62,668 nt of DNA from Pseudogulbenkiania subflava DSM 22618 (GTDB lineage Bacteria > Pseudomonadota > Gammaproteobacteria > Burkholderiales > Chromobacteriaceae), in assembly GCF_900177275.1 (NCBI RefSeq), contig NZ_FXAG01000013.1, forward strand, positions 55,175 through 117,842, in the 5' to 3' direction. The position numbers were made by a program, and so were the translations under genes. This document shows, in pieces, positions 10,126-17,759 of the stretch; position 1 is the first letter of the stretch, and each line of letters begins with the position of its first letter. A model generated the notes under the pieces. That model was not told where the DNA came from. It did not search any database and saw only the letters and a list, made by a program, of their open reading frames with translations.

Positions 10126-11136
10126 TCAGTAGCCGGACTTCAACACCACTCGGGTCCAGCGGCTCACCCAGCCGGCGCTCTTGGCGGCGATGGCCTGGCT
10201 GTCCGGCGTATCGTGCGCCACCGGCTGTTGCGCCAGCGCGAACACCGGGTTCAGCTTGACCCCGGGCACCACCGGGTACATCCACATCTGTCTCGGCAGG
10301 TCGGCCTGCACCGCGTCGGAACGCAGGAAGTCGACGAACTGCCGCGCCGCCTTCTTCTGCCCGCCGCCCTTGACCAGCGCCACGCCCTCCACCTGCTGGA
10401 ACACGCCGCCCTTGAGCAGCAGGTTGCCGGTCGGCGCTTCGGCCAACTTCTGCTTGCTGTAGAACACCTCGGCCGCCGGGCTGGTGGCGTAGCTCACCAC
10501 GATCGGGCGGCTGCCGCCGTTCTTGCTGAAATCGGTGTAGTAGGCTTCGCTCCAGCCCTTGGCCACCTTGACGCCGTTGTCGCGCAGCTTGCCCCACCAG
10601 GCGAAGGCCGGTTCTTCGCCCAGGCCCTTGACGGTGGCGAGCAGGAAGGCCAGCCCCGGGCTCGACGTCGCCGGATTCTCCACCACCACCAGGTTCTTGT
10701 AAGCTGGGCGCGTCAGCTCATCGAGCGACTTCGGCAGGGCCAGCTTCTGCTTGGCGAACCAGGCCTTGTCGTAGTTCAGCGTGACGTAGCCGTAGTCGAC
10801 GCTCACCATCCCCGGCAGCGTCTGCTTCACGGCGGCGCCGGCCGGGCTCGCGGTCGGCTCCAGCACCCCGGCCTGCTGCGCCTTGCCGAGCAGCGTGTTG
10901 TCGATGCCGTAGACCACGTCGGCGATCGGGTTGGCGCGGGTCAGGATCAGCTTGTTGACCATCTCGCCGGCGTCGCCGGCCTTGATCACCACCACCTTGA
11001 CGCCGGACTGCTGCTCGAACCCCGCCAGCAGTTCCTTGGACAGCGCGAACGAGCTGTGCGTCAGCACGCGCAGTTCGGCCGCCTGGGCGCCCAGCGCGCT
11101 GGTGCACAATGCCAGCCATAGCACTTTCTTGAACAT
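10126..11136 (-). CDS. thiB: thiamine ABC transporter periplasmic substrate-binding protein
   Basis: 336-residue periplasmic binding protein with a signal peptide (MFKKVLWLALCTSALGAQA, then AELRVLTHSSF). The body matches the ThiB group of type II binding proteins: LSKELLAGFEQQSGVKV, DVVYGIDNTLL, VSVDYGYVTLNYDK, YYTDFSKNGGSRPIVVSYATSPAAEV and FQQVEGVALVKGG. It is the first gene after a TPP riboswitch and is followed by thiP and thiQ, which together settle the substrate class as thiamine or its phosphates. The ATG at 11136 was chosen for the signal peptide; GGAGAGAG lies upstream. Confidence 0.93.
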   Translation of the reverse strand: MFKKVLWLALCTSALGAQAAELRVLTHSSFALSKELLAGFEQQSGVKVVVIKAGDAGEMVNKLILTRANPIADVVYGIDNTLLGKAQQAGVLEPTASPAGAAVKQTLPGMVSVDYGYVTLNYDKAWFAKQKLALPKSLDELTRPAYKNLVVVENPATSSPGLAFLLATVKGLGEEPAFAWWGKLRDNGVKVAKGWSEAYYTDFSKNGGSRPIVVSYATSPAAEVFYSKQKLAEAPTGNLLLKGGVFQQVEGVALVKGGGQKKAARQFVDFLRSDAVQADLPRQMWMYPVVPGVKLNPVFALAQQPVAHDTPDSQAIAAKSAGWVSRWTRVVLKSGY

Positions 11137-11254
11137 CGGGACTCTCTCCTTGCCGATCGCGGGGCCTCCGCCTCCGTCTTGCCGGGGCAAAACGCAGCAA
11201 ACACGGCCCCGGCCTCGGGCCGCCGCCACGGCCGGCGCCGATGCCTGACGGCAC

Positions 11255-11338
11255 CGTCACGCTCCCTCCGCTGGCACGACCCAGATCAGGTTGCGGGGTC
11301 TCTCTCAGCCGCGACGAATCGCGGCACCCCCGGTGACG
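11255..11338 (-). promoter_or_regulatory. TPP riboswitch (Thi-box) controlling thiBPQ
   Basis: On the minus strand the conserved blocks come in order: GGGGTGCC, GGCTGAGAGAGACCC, AACCTGATCTGGGT, then GTGCCAGCGGAGGGA. The closing P1 stem CGTCAC (11333-11338) pairs with GTGACG (11255-11260). It lies 118 bases upstream of the thiB ATG in the same direction, as in thi operons that shut off when TPP is plentiful. The 118-base leader after it could hold the expression platform. Confidence 0.97.
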
Positions 11339-11657
11339 AAAAACGGCAGTATAGCGCCAAGCCGGGTGGCACGGCAGGCCGGGAAGACGGACAGGCTACG
11401 GGCAAAAAAATGGCCTGAAGGACGAATCCTCCAGGCGAGGCTTACACACGTAAAAGAGGCTAACGAAACGAGAGACTGACTCGCGCGGCCCCGGACAACA
11501 GAACCGCAGGAAAACTCTTTGCAAACGCCATGCCAGCCCTGAAGCCGGCTTGTGCCGTCACCGGATTTGCGCAATGCACCACAAGAAGGCCGTGGCGCAC
11601 CACAACATCACGGGGGTGCGCCACCCGGGCGCCGGTGGCCTGCGTTATGATTGCGCC
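11339..11657. other. intergenic region between divergent thiB riboswitch and the tail-anchored protein gene
   Basis: 319 bases with no convincing gene. It should hold the promoter of the thi operon (minus strand, upstream of the riboswitch) and that of the plus-strand gene at 11658. I see no clear -35/-10 pair. Confidence 0.5.
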
Positions 11658-12485
11658 ATGGATAGCCTGCCCAACACCAAGAAACCCGCCGTCGCTGCGG
11701 CCGAGAAACCGGCGCTGCCGGCGCCCGAGAGCGAAGCCTACCTCGCCAGCCAGGCCATGCCGCTAGGCGAGACCGTGCTGATGCTGTCGCGCGATGGCGT
11801 GGCGATCTACGGCATACTGCACCGCAGCCGCGCCATGACCGGCCAGTCCGACTACTTCCGGCTGCAGTTCCGCGGCTACACCGCCGCGGCCGGCACCCAG
11901 TGGCAGCCGTTCGCCGGCGACGACGCGCAATTCCACACCGTCTACAACAGCGCCTGGGTGCGGGCCGACCACCCCAGCCGCACCGCCACCTTCGGCCCCA
12001 AGGGCGGCGTCATGGCGAGCGAGACCTTCCGTCACGCCGGGCTCGACACCTTCCTGCTGGCCCAGGTCATCGGCTGGATCAAGGGCATCTATCCCGATTA
12101 CGCCGTCAGCCCCGGGCTGGTCACCCTGCCCGCCACCTGCAGCGAGGACGAGCGCCTGCAGCGCAACGCCTTCTTCGCCCGCCAGGGTTTCGAGTTCGAA
12201 TGGCAGGACAGCAACCAGAAGAACGCCCTGTTCTTCAAGGACAAGGTCAACAAGCTGCTCGGGGTATGGGACAAGGAACACATCACCGAATACAGCGGCG
12301 AAGCCATGCTGCAGAACATGGCGCAGCAGGAAGAGACGCGCGCCCACCTGGAACAGCGCGTGAGCGCCCTGGAGTCGCGCCAGACGACGCTGCAGCAGGC
12401 GCTGCAGAAGGAGCGCAGCACCGCCCAGATCATGACCGGCGTCGTCATCCTGATCCTGATCATCGGCATGTGGGCGGTACTGTAA
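11658..12485 (+). CDS. tail-anchored protein with GNAT-like domain and coiled coil, function unknown
   Basis: 275-residue protein I do not recognise by name. After a Pro/Ala-rich start ([20 protein letters not shown]) comes a globular domain of about 170 residues. Its end ([24 protein letters not shown], then [18 protein letters not shown]) looks like the last helix-strand part of a GNAT acetyltransferase, in the style of R-N-x-F-Y-x-x-x-G-F. The usual acetyl-CoA P-loop (Q/R-x2-G-x-G/A) is not evident. A heptad-rich stretch ([28 protein letters not shown]) leads to a single C-terminal membrane helix ([17 protein letters not shown]). It probably faces the cytoplasm. The ATG at 11658 is the best start; an earlier ATG would add a low-complexity leader. 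Confidence 0.75.
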   Translation: MDSLPNTKKPAVAAAEKPALPAPESEAYLASQAMPLGETVLMLSRDGVAIYGILHRSRAMTGQSDYFRLQFRGYTAAAGTQWQPFAGDDAQFHTVYNSAWVRADHPSRTATFGPKGGVMASETFRHAGLDTFLLAQVIGWIKGIYPDYAVSPGLVTLPATCSEDERLQRNAFFARQGFEFEWQDSNQKNALFFKDKVNKLLGVWDKEHITEYSGEAMLQNMAQQEETRAHLEQRVSALESRQTTLQQALQKERSTAQIMTGVVILILIIGMWAVL

Positions 12486-12609
12486 CCGGGGATCGCCCGC
12501 GCCATGGCTGAACCCGTTTCATCCATGCCATGAGCAGCCATCGTTTGCCCGTCGGCGTCCGCTCTGGCCTAATACGGCCATTCGCCCTCCGGGCGCCAAG
12601 GAGCACGCC

Positions 12610-13950
12610 ATGATTCACGGCAAAACCCTGCAACAGTGGTATCGCGACTACCCCCTGCTGGAAAAACTGGTCGCCCTGGAGGAATGCAGCTGGTTCAACC
12701 CGGCCGTCACCTCGTTCGACGACGCCCTGCCCCACGTCGGCCTCGGTGCCGACAACGTCGCCGAGGCCAGCGCCCGGCTGCAACGCTTCGCCGCCTACTT
12801 CCGCGCCGCCTTTCCGGAAACCCGGGACGCCGGCGGCATCCTGGAATCCCCGCTGCAGGCCATCCCCGCCATGCAGCAGGCGTTGTGCCAGCGCTACGGC
12901 ATCGAGCCCGTCGGTACCCTGCTGGTCAAGCTCGACAGCCACCTGCCGATCTCCGGCTCGATCAAGGCGCGCGGCGGCATCCACGAGGTGCTCAAGCACG
13001 CCGAGGATCTGGCCGTCGGCGCCGGCCTGCTGCGCCTCGACGACGACTACGCCAAGCTCGACAGCGACGCCTTCCGTGCCTTCTTCGGCCAGTACGCCAT
13101 CGCCGTCGGCTCGACTGGCAACCTCGGCCTGTCGATCGGCCTGATCGGCGCCCGGCTCGGTTTCCGCACCACGGTGCACATGTCGGCCGACGCGCGCGAA
13201 TGGAAGAAACGCCGTCTGCGCGAACATGGCGTCACGGTGGTGGAATACCCCACCGACTACAGCGCGGCGGTAGCCGAGGGGCGGCGCCAGGCGGCGGCGG
13301 ACCCGTACTGCCACTTCGTCGACGACGAAAACTCGCCTGAGCTGTTCCTCGGCTACGCCGTCGCCGCCGAACGGCTCAAGCGCCAGCTGGAGCAGGCTGG
13401 CATCGTCGTCGATGCCGAGCACCCGCTGTTCGTCTACCTGCCCTGCGGCGTCGGCGGCGGGCCGGGCGGCGTGGCGTTCGGGCTGAAACTCATCTTCCGC
13501 GACCACGTGCACTGCATTTTCGCCGAGCCGACCCATTCGCCGTGTATGCTGCTGGGGGTCCTCACCGGGCGGCACGACGAGGTCGCGGTGCAGGACTTCG
13601 GCATCGACAACGTCACCGCCGCCGACGGCCTGGCGGTAGGCCGACCCTCCGGCTTCGTCGGGCGGGCGATGGAGCGGATGCTGGACGGCTACTACACCGT
13701 GAGCGACGACGAGCTCTACCGCCTGCTCGCGCTGCTGCAACAGCAGGAAGGCATCGCGCTGGAGCCCTCGGCGCTGGCCGGCATGCCGGGCATGGCGCGC
13801 GTGCTGACGGAAAACCAGGGCTACCGAGAGCGCATGGGGCTCACCCCGCAGCGCCTGGCCCGGGCGCACCACCTGGTGTGGGCCACCGGCGGCAGCATGG
13901 TGCCGGCCGAGGAAATGGCCGGCTACCTGCGGCGCGGCCGGCAGGCCTGA
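12610..13950 (+). CDS. dsdA: D-serine ammonia-lyase (D-serine dehydratase)
   Basis: PLP enzyme turning D-serine into pyruvate and ammonia, detoxifying D-serine and using it as carbon and nitrogen source. The 446-residue length matches E. coli DsdA (442). The PLP lysine is in SGSIKARGG (K119); the phosphate/substrate loop is [11 protein letters not shown]; and the glycine-rich PLP phosphate-binding block is [16 protein letters not shown]. Cytoplasmic. The regulator gene dsdC lies directly downstream on the same strand, 28 bases after the stop. Confidence 0.97.
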   Translation: MIHGKTLQQWYRDYPLLEKLVALEECSWFNPAVTSFDDALPHVGLGADNVAEASARLQRFAAYFRAAFPETRDAGGILESPLQAIPAMQQALCQRYGIEPVGTLLVKLDSHLPISGSIKARGGIHEVLKHAEDLAVGAGLLRLDDDYAKLDSDAFRAFFGQYAIAVGSTGNLGLSIGLIGARLGFRTTVHMSADAREWKKRRLREHGVTVVEYPTDYSAAVAEGRRQAAADPYCHFVDDENSPELFLGYAVAAERLKRQLEQAGIVVDAEHPLFVYLPCGVGGGPGGVAFGLKLIFRDHVHCIFAEPTHSPCMLLGVLTGRHDEVAVQDFGIDNVTAADGLAVGRPSGFVGRAMERMLDGYYTVSDDELYRLLALLQQQEGIALEPSALAGMPGMARVLTENQGYRERMGLTPQRLARAHHLVWATGGSMVPAEEMAGYLRRGRQA

Positions 13951-13978
13951 ACCCGCCCCTCGCACGGACGACACGCCC

Positions 13979-14932
13979 TTGACCCGCCCTGGACAACTCA
14001 CCCGTCTCGACAGCGGCCAGCTCGCGGCGCTGCATACCTTCGAGTGCGCGGCGCGCCACCTGAGCTTCACCCTGGCGGCGGCCGAGCTGTGCCTGACGCC
14101 CAGCGCCGTCAGCCACCGCATCCTCAAGCTGGAACAGCAGCTCGGCTTTCGCCTGTTCCAGCGCCGCCCCCGGCAACTGCAGCTGAGCGACGAAGGGCGG
14201 CGCCTGTTCATGCTGCTCAACGACTCGCTGCAGCGCGTCGGCCAGGAGATCGACGACATCCGCCGCCACGAGCTGTCCGGCACGCTGACGCTGTTTGCCC
14301 GCCCGTCGCTCGCGCAGTGCTGGCTGGTGCCGCGGCTGGCGGACTTCGGCCAACGTTACCCCGCCATCCGGCTCGACCTGCGCACCGGCAACGAGGAGGT
14401 GGATTTCCGCACCCAGCCGGTCGATCTGGCGCTGTACTACGGCGCCCTGCCGGCGGCCGGGCAACGCGTGCTGCCGTTGATGGACGAAACCCTCACGCCG
14501 GTCTGTTCGCCCGACTACGCCCGCCGTCAACAGCTGTTCGAGCGGCCGGAACAGCTGCGGCACTGCACCCTGCTGCACGACGCCCGCGCCTGGCCGCAGG
14601 CCGGCCACGACGCCGAATGGCAGGCCTGGGCGGCGCAGCATGGCGTCACCGGCCTCGACGACGCACCGGCGATGATCTTCGACCGCTCCGACCTTGCCGT
14701 GACGGCGGCGCAGCACCACGCCGGCGTGGCCATGGGACGGCAGCGCCTGGTCGAGCAGGCGCTGCGCCAAGGCAGCCTGGTGGCCCCCTTCCCCGCGCTA
14801 TCCAGCCGCGCCGCACAGCAGTACTACCTGGTCCTGCCCGAGCGTTCGCCGCCGTCGCCACGCCTCGGGGTGTTCCTCCAGTGGCTGATGGCGCAGGCCG
14901 GCCATGCCCAGCCCGCAGCACCTCCCGACTGA
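13979..14932 (+). CDS. dsdC: LysR-type regulator of D-serine dehydratase
   Basis: 317-residue LysR regulator, most like DsdC. The winged-helix DNA-binding domain is HTFECAARHLSFTLAAAELCLTPSAVSHRILKLEQQLGFRLF, and the effector domain has typical DsdC blocks such as SGTLTLFARPSLAQCWLVPRLADF, CTLLHDARAW and FDRSDLAV followed by GVAMGRQRLVEQAL. The start is a TTG at 13979, giving an N-terminus of the same length as E. coli DsdC; no strong ribosome site is visible, so translation may depend on dsdA. In E. coli dsdC is divergent from dsdA; here it is downstream and co-oriented, so it may be co-transcribed with its target. Confidence 0.92.
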   Translation: MTRPGQLTRLDSGQLAALHTFECAARHLSFTLAAAELCLTPSAVSHRILKLEQQLGFRLFQRRPRQLQLSDEGRRLFMLLNDSLQRVGQEIDDIRRHELSGTLTLFARPSLAQCWLVPRLADFGQRYPAIRLDLRTGNEEVDFRTQPVDLALYYGALPAAGQRVLPLMDETLTPVCSPDYARRQQLFERPEQLRHCTLLHDARAWPQAGHDAEWQAWAAQHGVTGLDDAPAMIFDRSDLAVTAAQHHAGVAMGRQRLVEQALRQGSLVAPFPALSSRAAQQYYLVLPERSPPSPRLGVFLQWLMAQAGHAQPAAPPD

Positions 14933-14955
14933 TCCCTCCCCAGCCGAGTGGCTGA

Positions 14956-14990
14956 AAAACAAAAACCCCGAGGATTGCTCCCCGGGGTTT
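14956..14990 (-). terminator. Rho-independent terminator between converging dsdC and nitronate monooxygenase-like gene
   Basis: AAACCCCG (minus strand) pairs with CGGGGTTT, followed on the minus strand by TTGTTTTT, so it ends the minus-strand gene at 15025. On the plus strand the stem is followed by only three T residues, making it weaker for dsdC. Confidence 0.85.
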
Positions 14991-15024
14991 GGTCTACTGG
15001 CGCCAGCGGCTCTCGCCGCCCGGC

Positions 15025-16269
15025 TTACTCCGGCAGGGCCACGGTGTTGTCGGTGCTGAACTGGTAGTCGCGGAACACGTGCTCGGCGCTGAGGATCTGG
15101 TAGCTCCCGTCCTCGTTGCGGCGCGTGGTGTCCTTGAGGCGGTAGGTGTAGTGGCCGCAGGTCCAGCAATCGAAGTTGCGCATGTGGGTGCACAGGCAGG
15201 TCTTGTCCCACACCTTGACGCGGCGTGCATCCGGGTGCGCCGCCACCTCGCGGTTGTAGGCGTCGATGTAGGCGCAGCTGCCCTTGGCGTCGAGCAGGTA
15301 GCCGTAGGCCTCGCAGTTCGGGCGGATGCCATCGCCGATGGCCGGGCAGTGCTTGATCATGCGCATCGGGTAGCCGGTCGGGGAAATCTGGTTGACCTCG
15401 ATGTCGTCCTCGTTGGCCTTGAAGTACTCCTGCTGCACTTTCTCCGGCAGGCCGCACTCGCGGGTCACGGTGAAGCGCGTCGCCACCTGCACCGCCGCAG
15501 CGCCCATTTCCAGGAAGCCCACGGCGTCGGAGCCGGTGAAGATGCCGCCGGCCGGAATCAGCGGGATATCCAGCTGCTCGGCTTTCAGCCAGTCGCGGAT
15601 TTCGGCGACGATAGTCGCCAAGTCGTACTCGGCCCAGTCCATGCCGAAGCCCAGGTGGCCACCGGCCAGCGGGCCTTCCACCACCACGTAGTCGGGCAGG
15701 CGGTTGAGGCGGGCGTTTTTCTTCAGGAACAGCTGCAAGGCGCGCAGCGACGACACGATGATGCCGAGCTTGGCGTCGCGGAAGCGCGGGTGGTCCTCGA
15801 TCAGCGCGAACGAGCCCAGGTGCAGGCCGGCCGCCAGCGTGATGCCGTCGATGCCGGCATCCAGCGCCGCGCGCATACGCACGCGCAGGGTCTCCTTGGG
15901 GCCGTTCATCGTCAGCTTTTCCATGCAGTTGATGAAGACCAGGCCCTCGCCGCGCTTGGCGTCCATGGTGCTGCCGACGTGCATCTTGGTCGCTTCGGCC
16001 AAGAGGCCGAGATCGAACTGGACGACTGATTTATCGGAGTTGGCGACGTTGAACTTGTACTGCTGCAGCTTGTTCTTAACGTACTTGGTGTTGAAGCGGC
16101 GATCGGCAACCGTCGGCACCATGGCGTCCGAGATATGGCCGATGCCACCGAGGCGGGCCGCCTCGAGGGACAGAGCAGAGGTCGAGATATCCACCCCCAT
16201 GCCACCGACCATGATGGGCACCAGTTCATGCTTGCCCAATCTCAGGCGAAAGTCATCCACGCGCTTCAT
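15025..16269 (-). CDS. nitronate monooxygenase-family flavoprotein with cysteine-rich C-terminus
   Basis: 414-residue FMN-dependent TIM-barrel protein of the nitronate monooxygenase/2-nitropropane dioxygenase family. Family blocks seen are MVGGMGVDISTSALSLEAARLGGIGHISD, VVVEGPLAGGHLGFGMDW and LIPAGGIFTGSDAVGFLEMGAAAVQVATRF. The last 100 residues are unusual: CPAIGDGIRPNCEAYGYLLDA, then CLC near residue 369 and CWTC about eight residues on, which could bind metal or an Fe-S cluster. The ATG at 16269 has GGAGAGG upstream. The substrate is uncertain: nitronates, or an enoyl-type substrate as in PfaD relatives. Confidence 0.85.
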   Translation of the reverse strand: MKRVDDFRLRLGKHELVPIMVGGMGVDISTSALSLEAARLGGIGHISDAMVPTVADRRFNTKYVKNKLQQYKFNVANSDKSVVQFDLGLLAEATKMHVGSTMDAKRGEGLVFINCMEKLTMNGPKETLRVRMRAALDAGIDGITLAAGLHLGSFALIEDHPRFRDAKLGIIVSSLRALQLFLKKNARLNRLPDYVVVEGPLAGGHLGFGMDWAEYDLATIVAEIRDWLKAEQLDIPLIPAGGIFTGSDAVGFLEMGAAAVQVATRFTVTRECGLPEKVQQEYFKANEDDIEVNQISPTGYPMRMIKHCPAIGDGIRPNCEAYGYLLDAKGSCAYIDAYNREVAAHPDARRVKVWDKTCLCTHMRNFDCWTCGHYTYRLKDTTRRNEDGSYQILSAEHVFRDYQFSTDNTVALPE

Positions 16270-16499
16270 TAGTTGCCTCTCCGTATTTCGTAACCCCACA
16301 TTATCACCCAGGCGGGGCACGAAAGCCAAAAAAGCCGCTACATCAAGCGTTCGAATCACCCAAAATGGCTGAATGCAAGGAGAAAAACGGCAGCTTCGCC
16401 CGATTGGGGCAGGACCAGGGACACCAGCAAAGCGCGACGGCAACAAATGATGATGGACGGTATAATACCAAGATCGATTGTCACCCACGTTGCAATTTC

Positions 16500-17708
16500 A
16501 TGTCTTCACTGAATCCACACCACCGCCGGGCGATCACCCTGCTCTCCTGCGCCGCCTTTGCCAGTTCCGCCTCGGCGCGGCTGTGCGACCCGATGCTGCC
16601 GAACCTGGCCAAGGCCTTCCTCGCCACACCGGCCGACGCCGCCCAGGTGGTGTCGTCGTTCTCGGTGGCCTACGGCCTGATGCAGTTGTTCTTCGGCCCG
16701 CTGGGCGACCGCTTCGGCAAGTACCGGATGATCGCCTGGACCACGCTGGCCAGCCTCGTCGGCAGCCTGGGAGCGGCGCTGTCCTACTCGCTGGGCTGGC
16801 TGGTGCTGGCGCGCCTGCTCACCGGCGTCACCGCCGCCGGCATCATCCCGCTGTCCATGGCCTGGATCGGCGACACCGTGCCCTACGAGCAGCGCCAGGC
16901 CACGCTGGCGCGCTTTCTCGGCGGCCAGATCATGGGGGTGATCGGCGGCCAGTTCATCGGCGGCCTGTTCACCGATACCCTGGGCTGGCGCTGGGCCTTC
17001 GCCGCGCTGGCGCTGGTCTACCTGCTGGTGGGGTGGCGCGTGCTGAGCGAATCGCGCGCCAACCCGCTGGCACGCCCCACGCCTGCACCGGCCGGGCACA
17101 CGCTCGGCGTCCTCGCCCAGGGACGCACCGTGATCGGCGTCGGCTGGGCGCGCGTCATCCTGCTCACGGTGTTTCTGGAAGGGATCGTGGTGTTCGGCGC
17201 GCTGGCCTTCGTGCCGTCCTACCTGCATCAGCGCTTCGGCCTGTCGCTGACCATGGCGGGCGCCCTGATGGCGTTCTTCGGGGTCGGCGGCCTGTCCTAC
17301 ATCCTGTTCGCACGGCATTTCGTGCGCCGCTTCGGCGAAGTGGGACTGGCCGCCGGCGGCGGTGTGCTGATCGGCGGCGCCTGGCTGCTGCTGGCGCTGG
17401 GCAATGCCTGGGCCTGGGCCATTCCGGCCAGCTACCTGGTGGGGTTGGGCTACTACATGATGCACAACACGCTGCAGACCAACGCCACGCAGATGGCGCC
17501 GCAGGTGCGCGGCACCGCGGTGTCGCTGTTCGCCTCGGCCTTCTTCCTCGGCCAGTCGCTGGGAGTAATCCTGGCCGCGGCGCTGCTGGCACGCTCCGGC
17601 GCCCCCGCCGTGTTCATCGCTGCAGCGACGACCACCCCGCTACTGGGCATCGCATTCGCCCGGCGCATCCGGCGCCAGCATCGCCTGCTGCGGGCAGCAC
17701 AAGCGTAG
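16500..17708 (+). CDS. MFS transporter
   Basis: 402-residue, 12-segment major facilitator of the drug/metabolite exporter type. The loop between segments 2 and 3 has the family signature GPLGDRFGKYRMI (D-R-x-G-R/K). Segment 5 resembles antiporter motif C (GGQIMGVIGGQFIGGLF), suggesting proton-driven export. It is divergent from the nitronate monooxygenase-like gene, with 230 bases between starts, and convergent with the radical-SAM gene. The ATG at 16500 precedes the first membrane segment directly. The substrate is unknown. Confidence 0.87.
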   Translation: MSSLNPHHRRAITLLSCAAFASSASARLCDPMLPNLAKAFLATPADAAQVVSSFSVAYGLMQLFFGPLGDRFGKYRMIAWTTLASLVGSLGAALSYSLGWLVLARLLTGVTAAGIIPLSMAWIGDTVPYEQRQATLARFLGGQIMGVIGGQFIGGLFTDTLGWRWAFAALALVYLLVGWRVLSESRANPLARPTPAPAGHTLGVLAQGRTVIGVGWARVILLTVFLEGIVVFGALAFVPSYLHQRFGLSLTMAGALMAFFGVGGLSYILFARHFVRRFGEVGLAAGGGVLIGGAWLLLALGNAWAWAIPASYLVGLGYYMMHNTLQTNATQMAPQVRGTAVSLFASAFFLGQSLGVILAAALLARSGAPAVFIAAATTTPLLGIAFARRIRRQHRLLRAAQA

Positions 17709-17759
17709 GCATGCCGTCGATACTCGCCGAGTAAAGCAAAGTCCGGCTAGGAGTTGCCG

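Noticed and set aside
7447-11136. Iron(III) or polyamine ABC transporter
   Set aside because: The ATPase alone would allow this, but the ThiB-like binding protein, the fused ThiP-like permease and a TPP riboswitch all point to thiamine.
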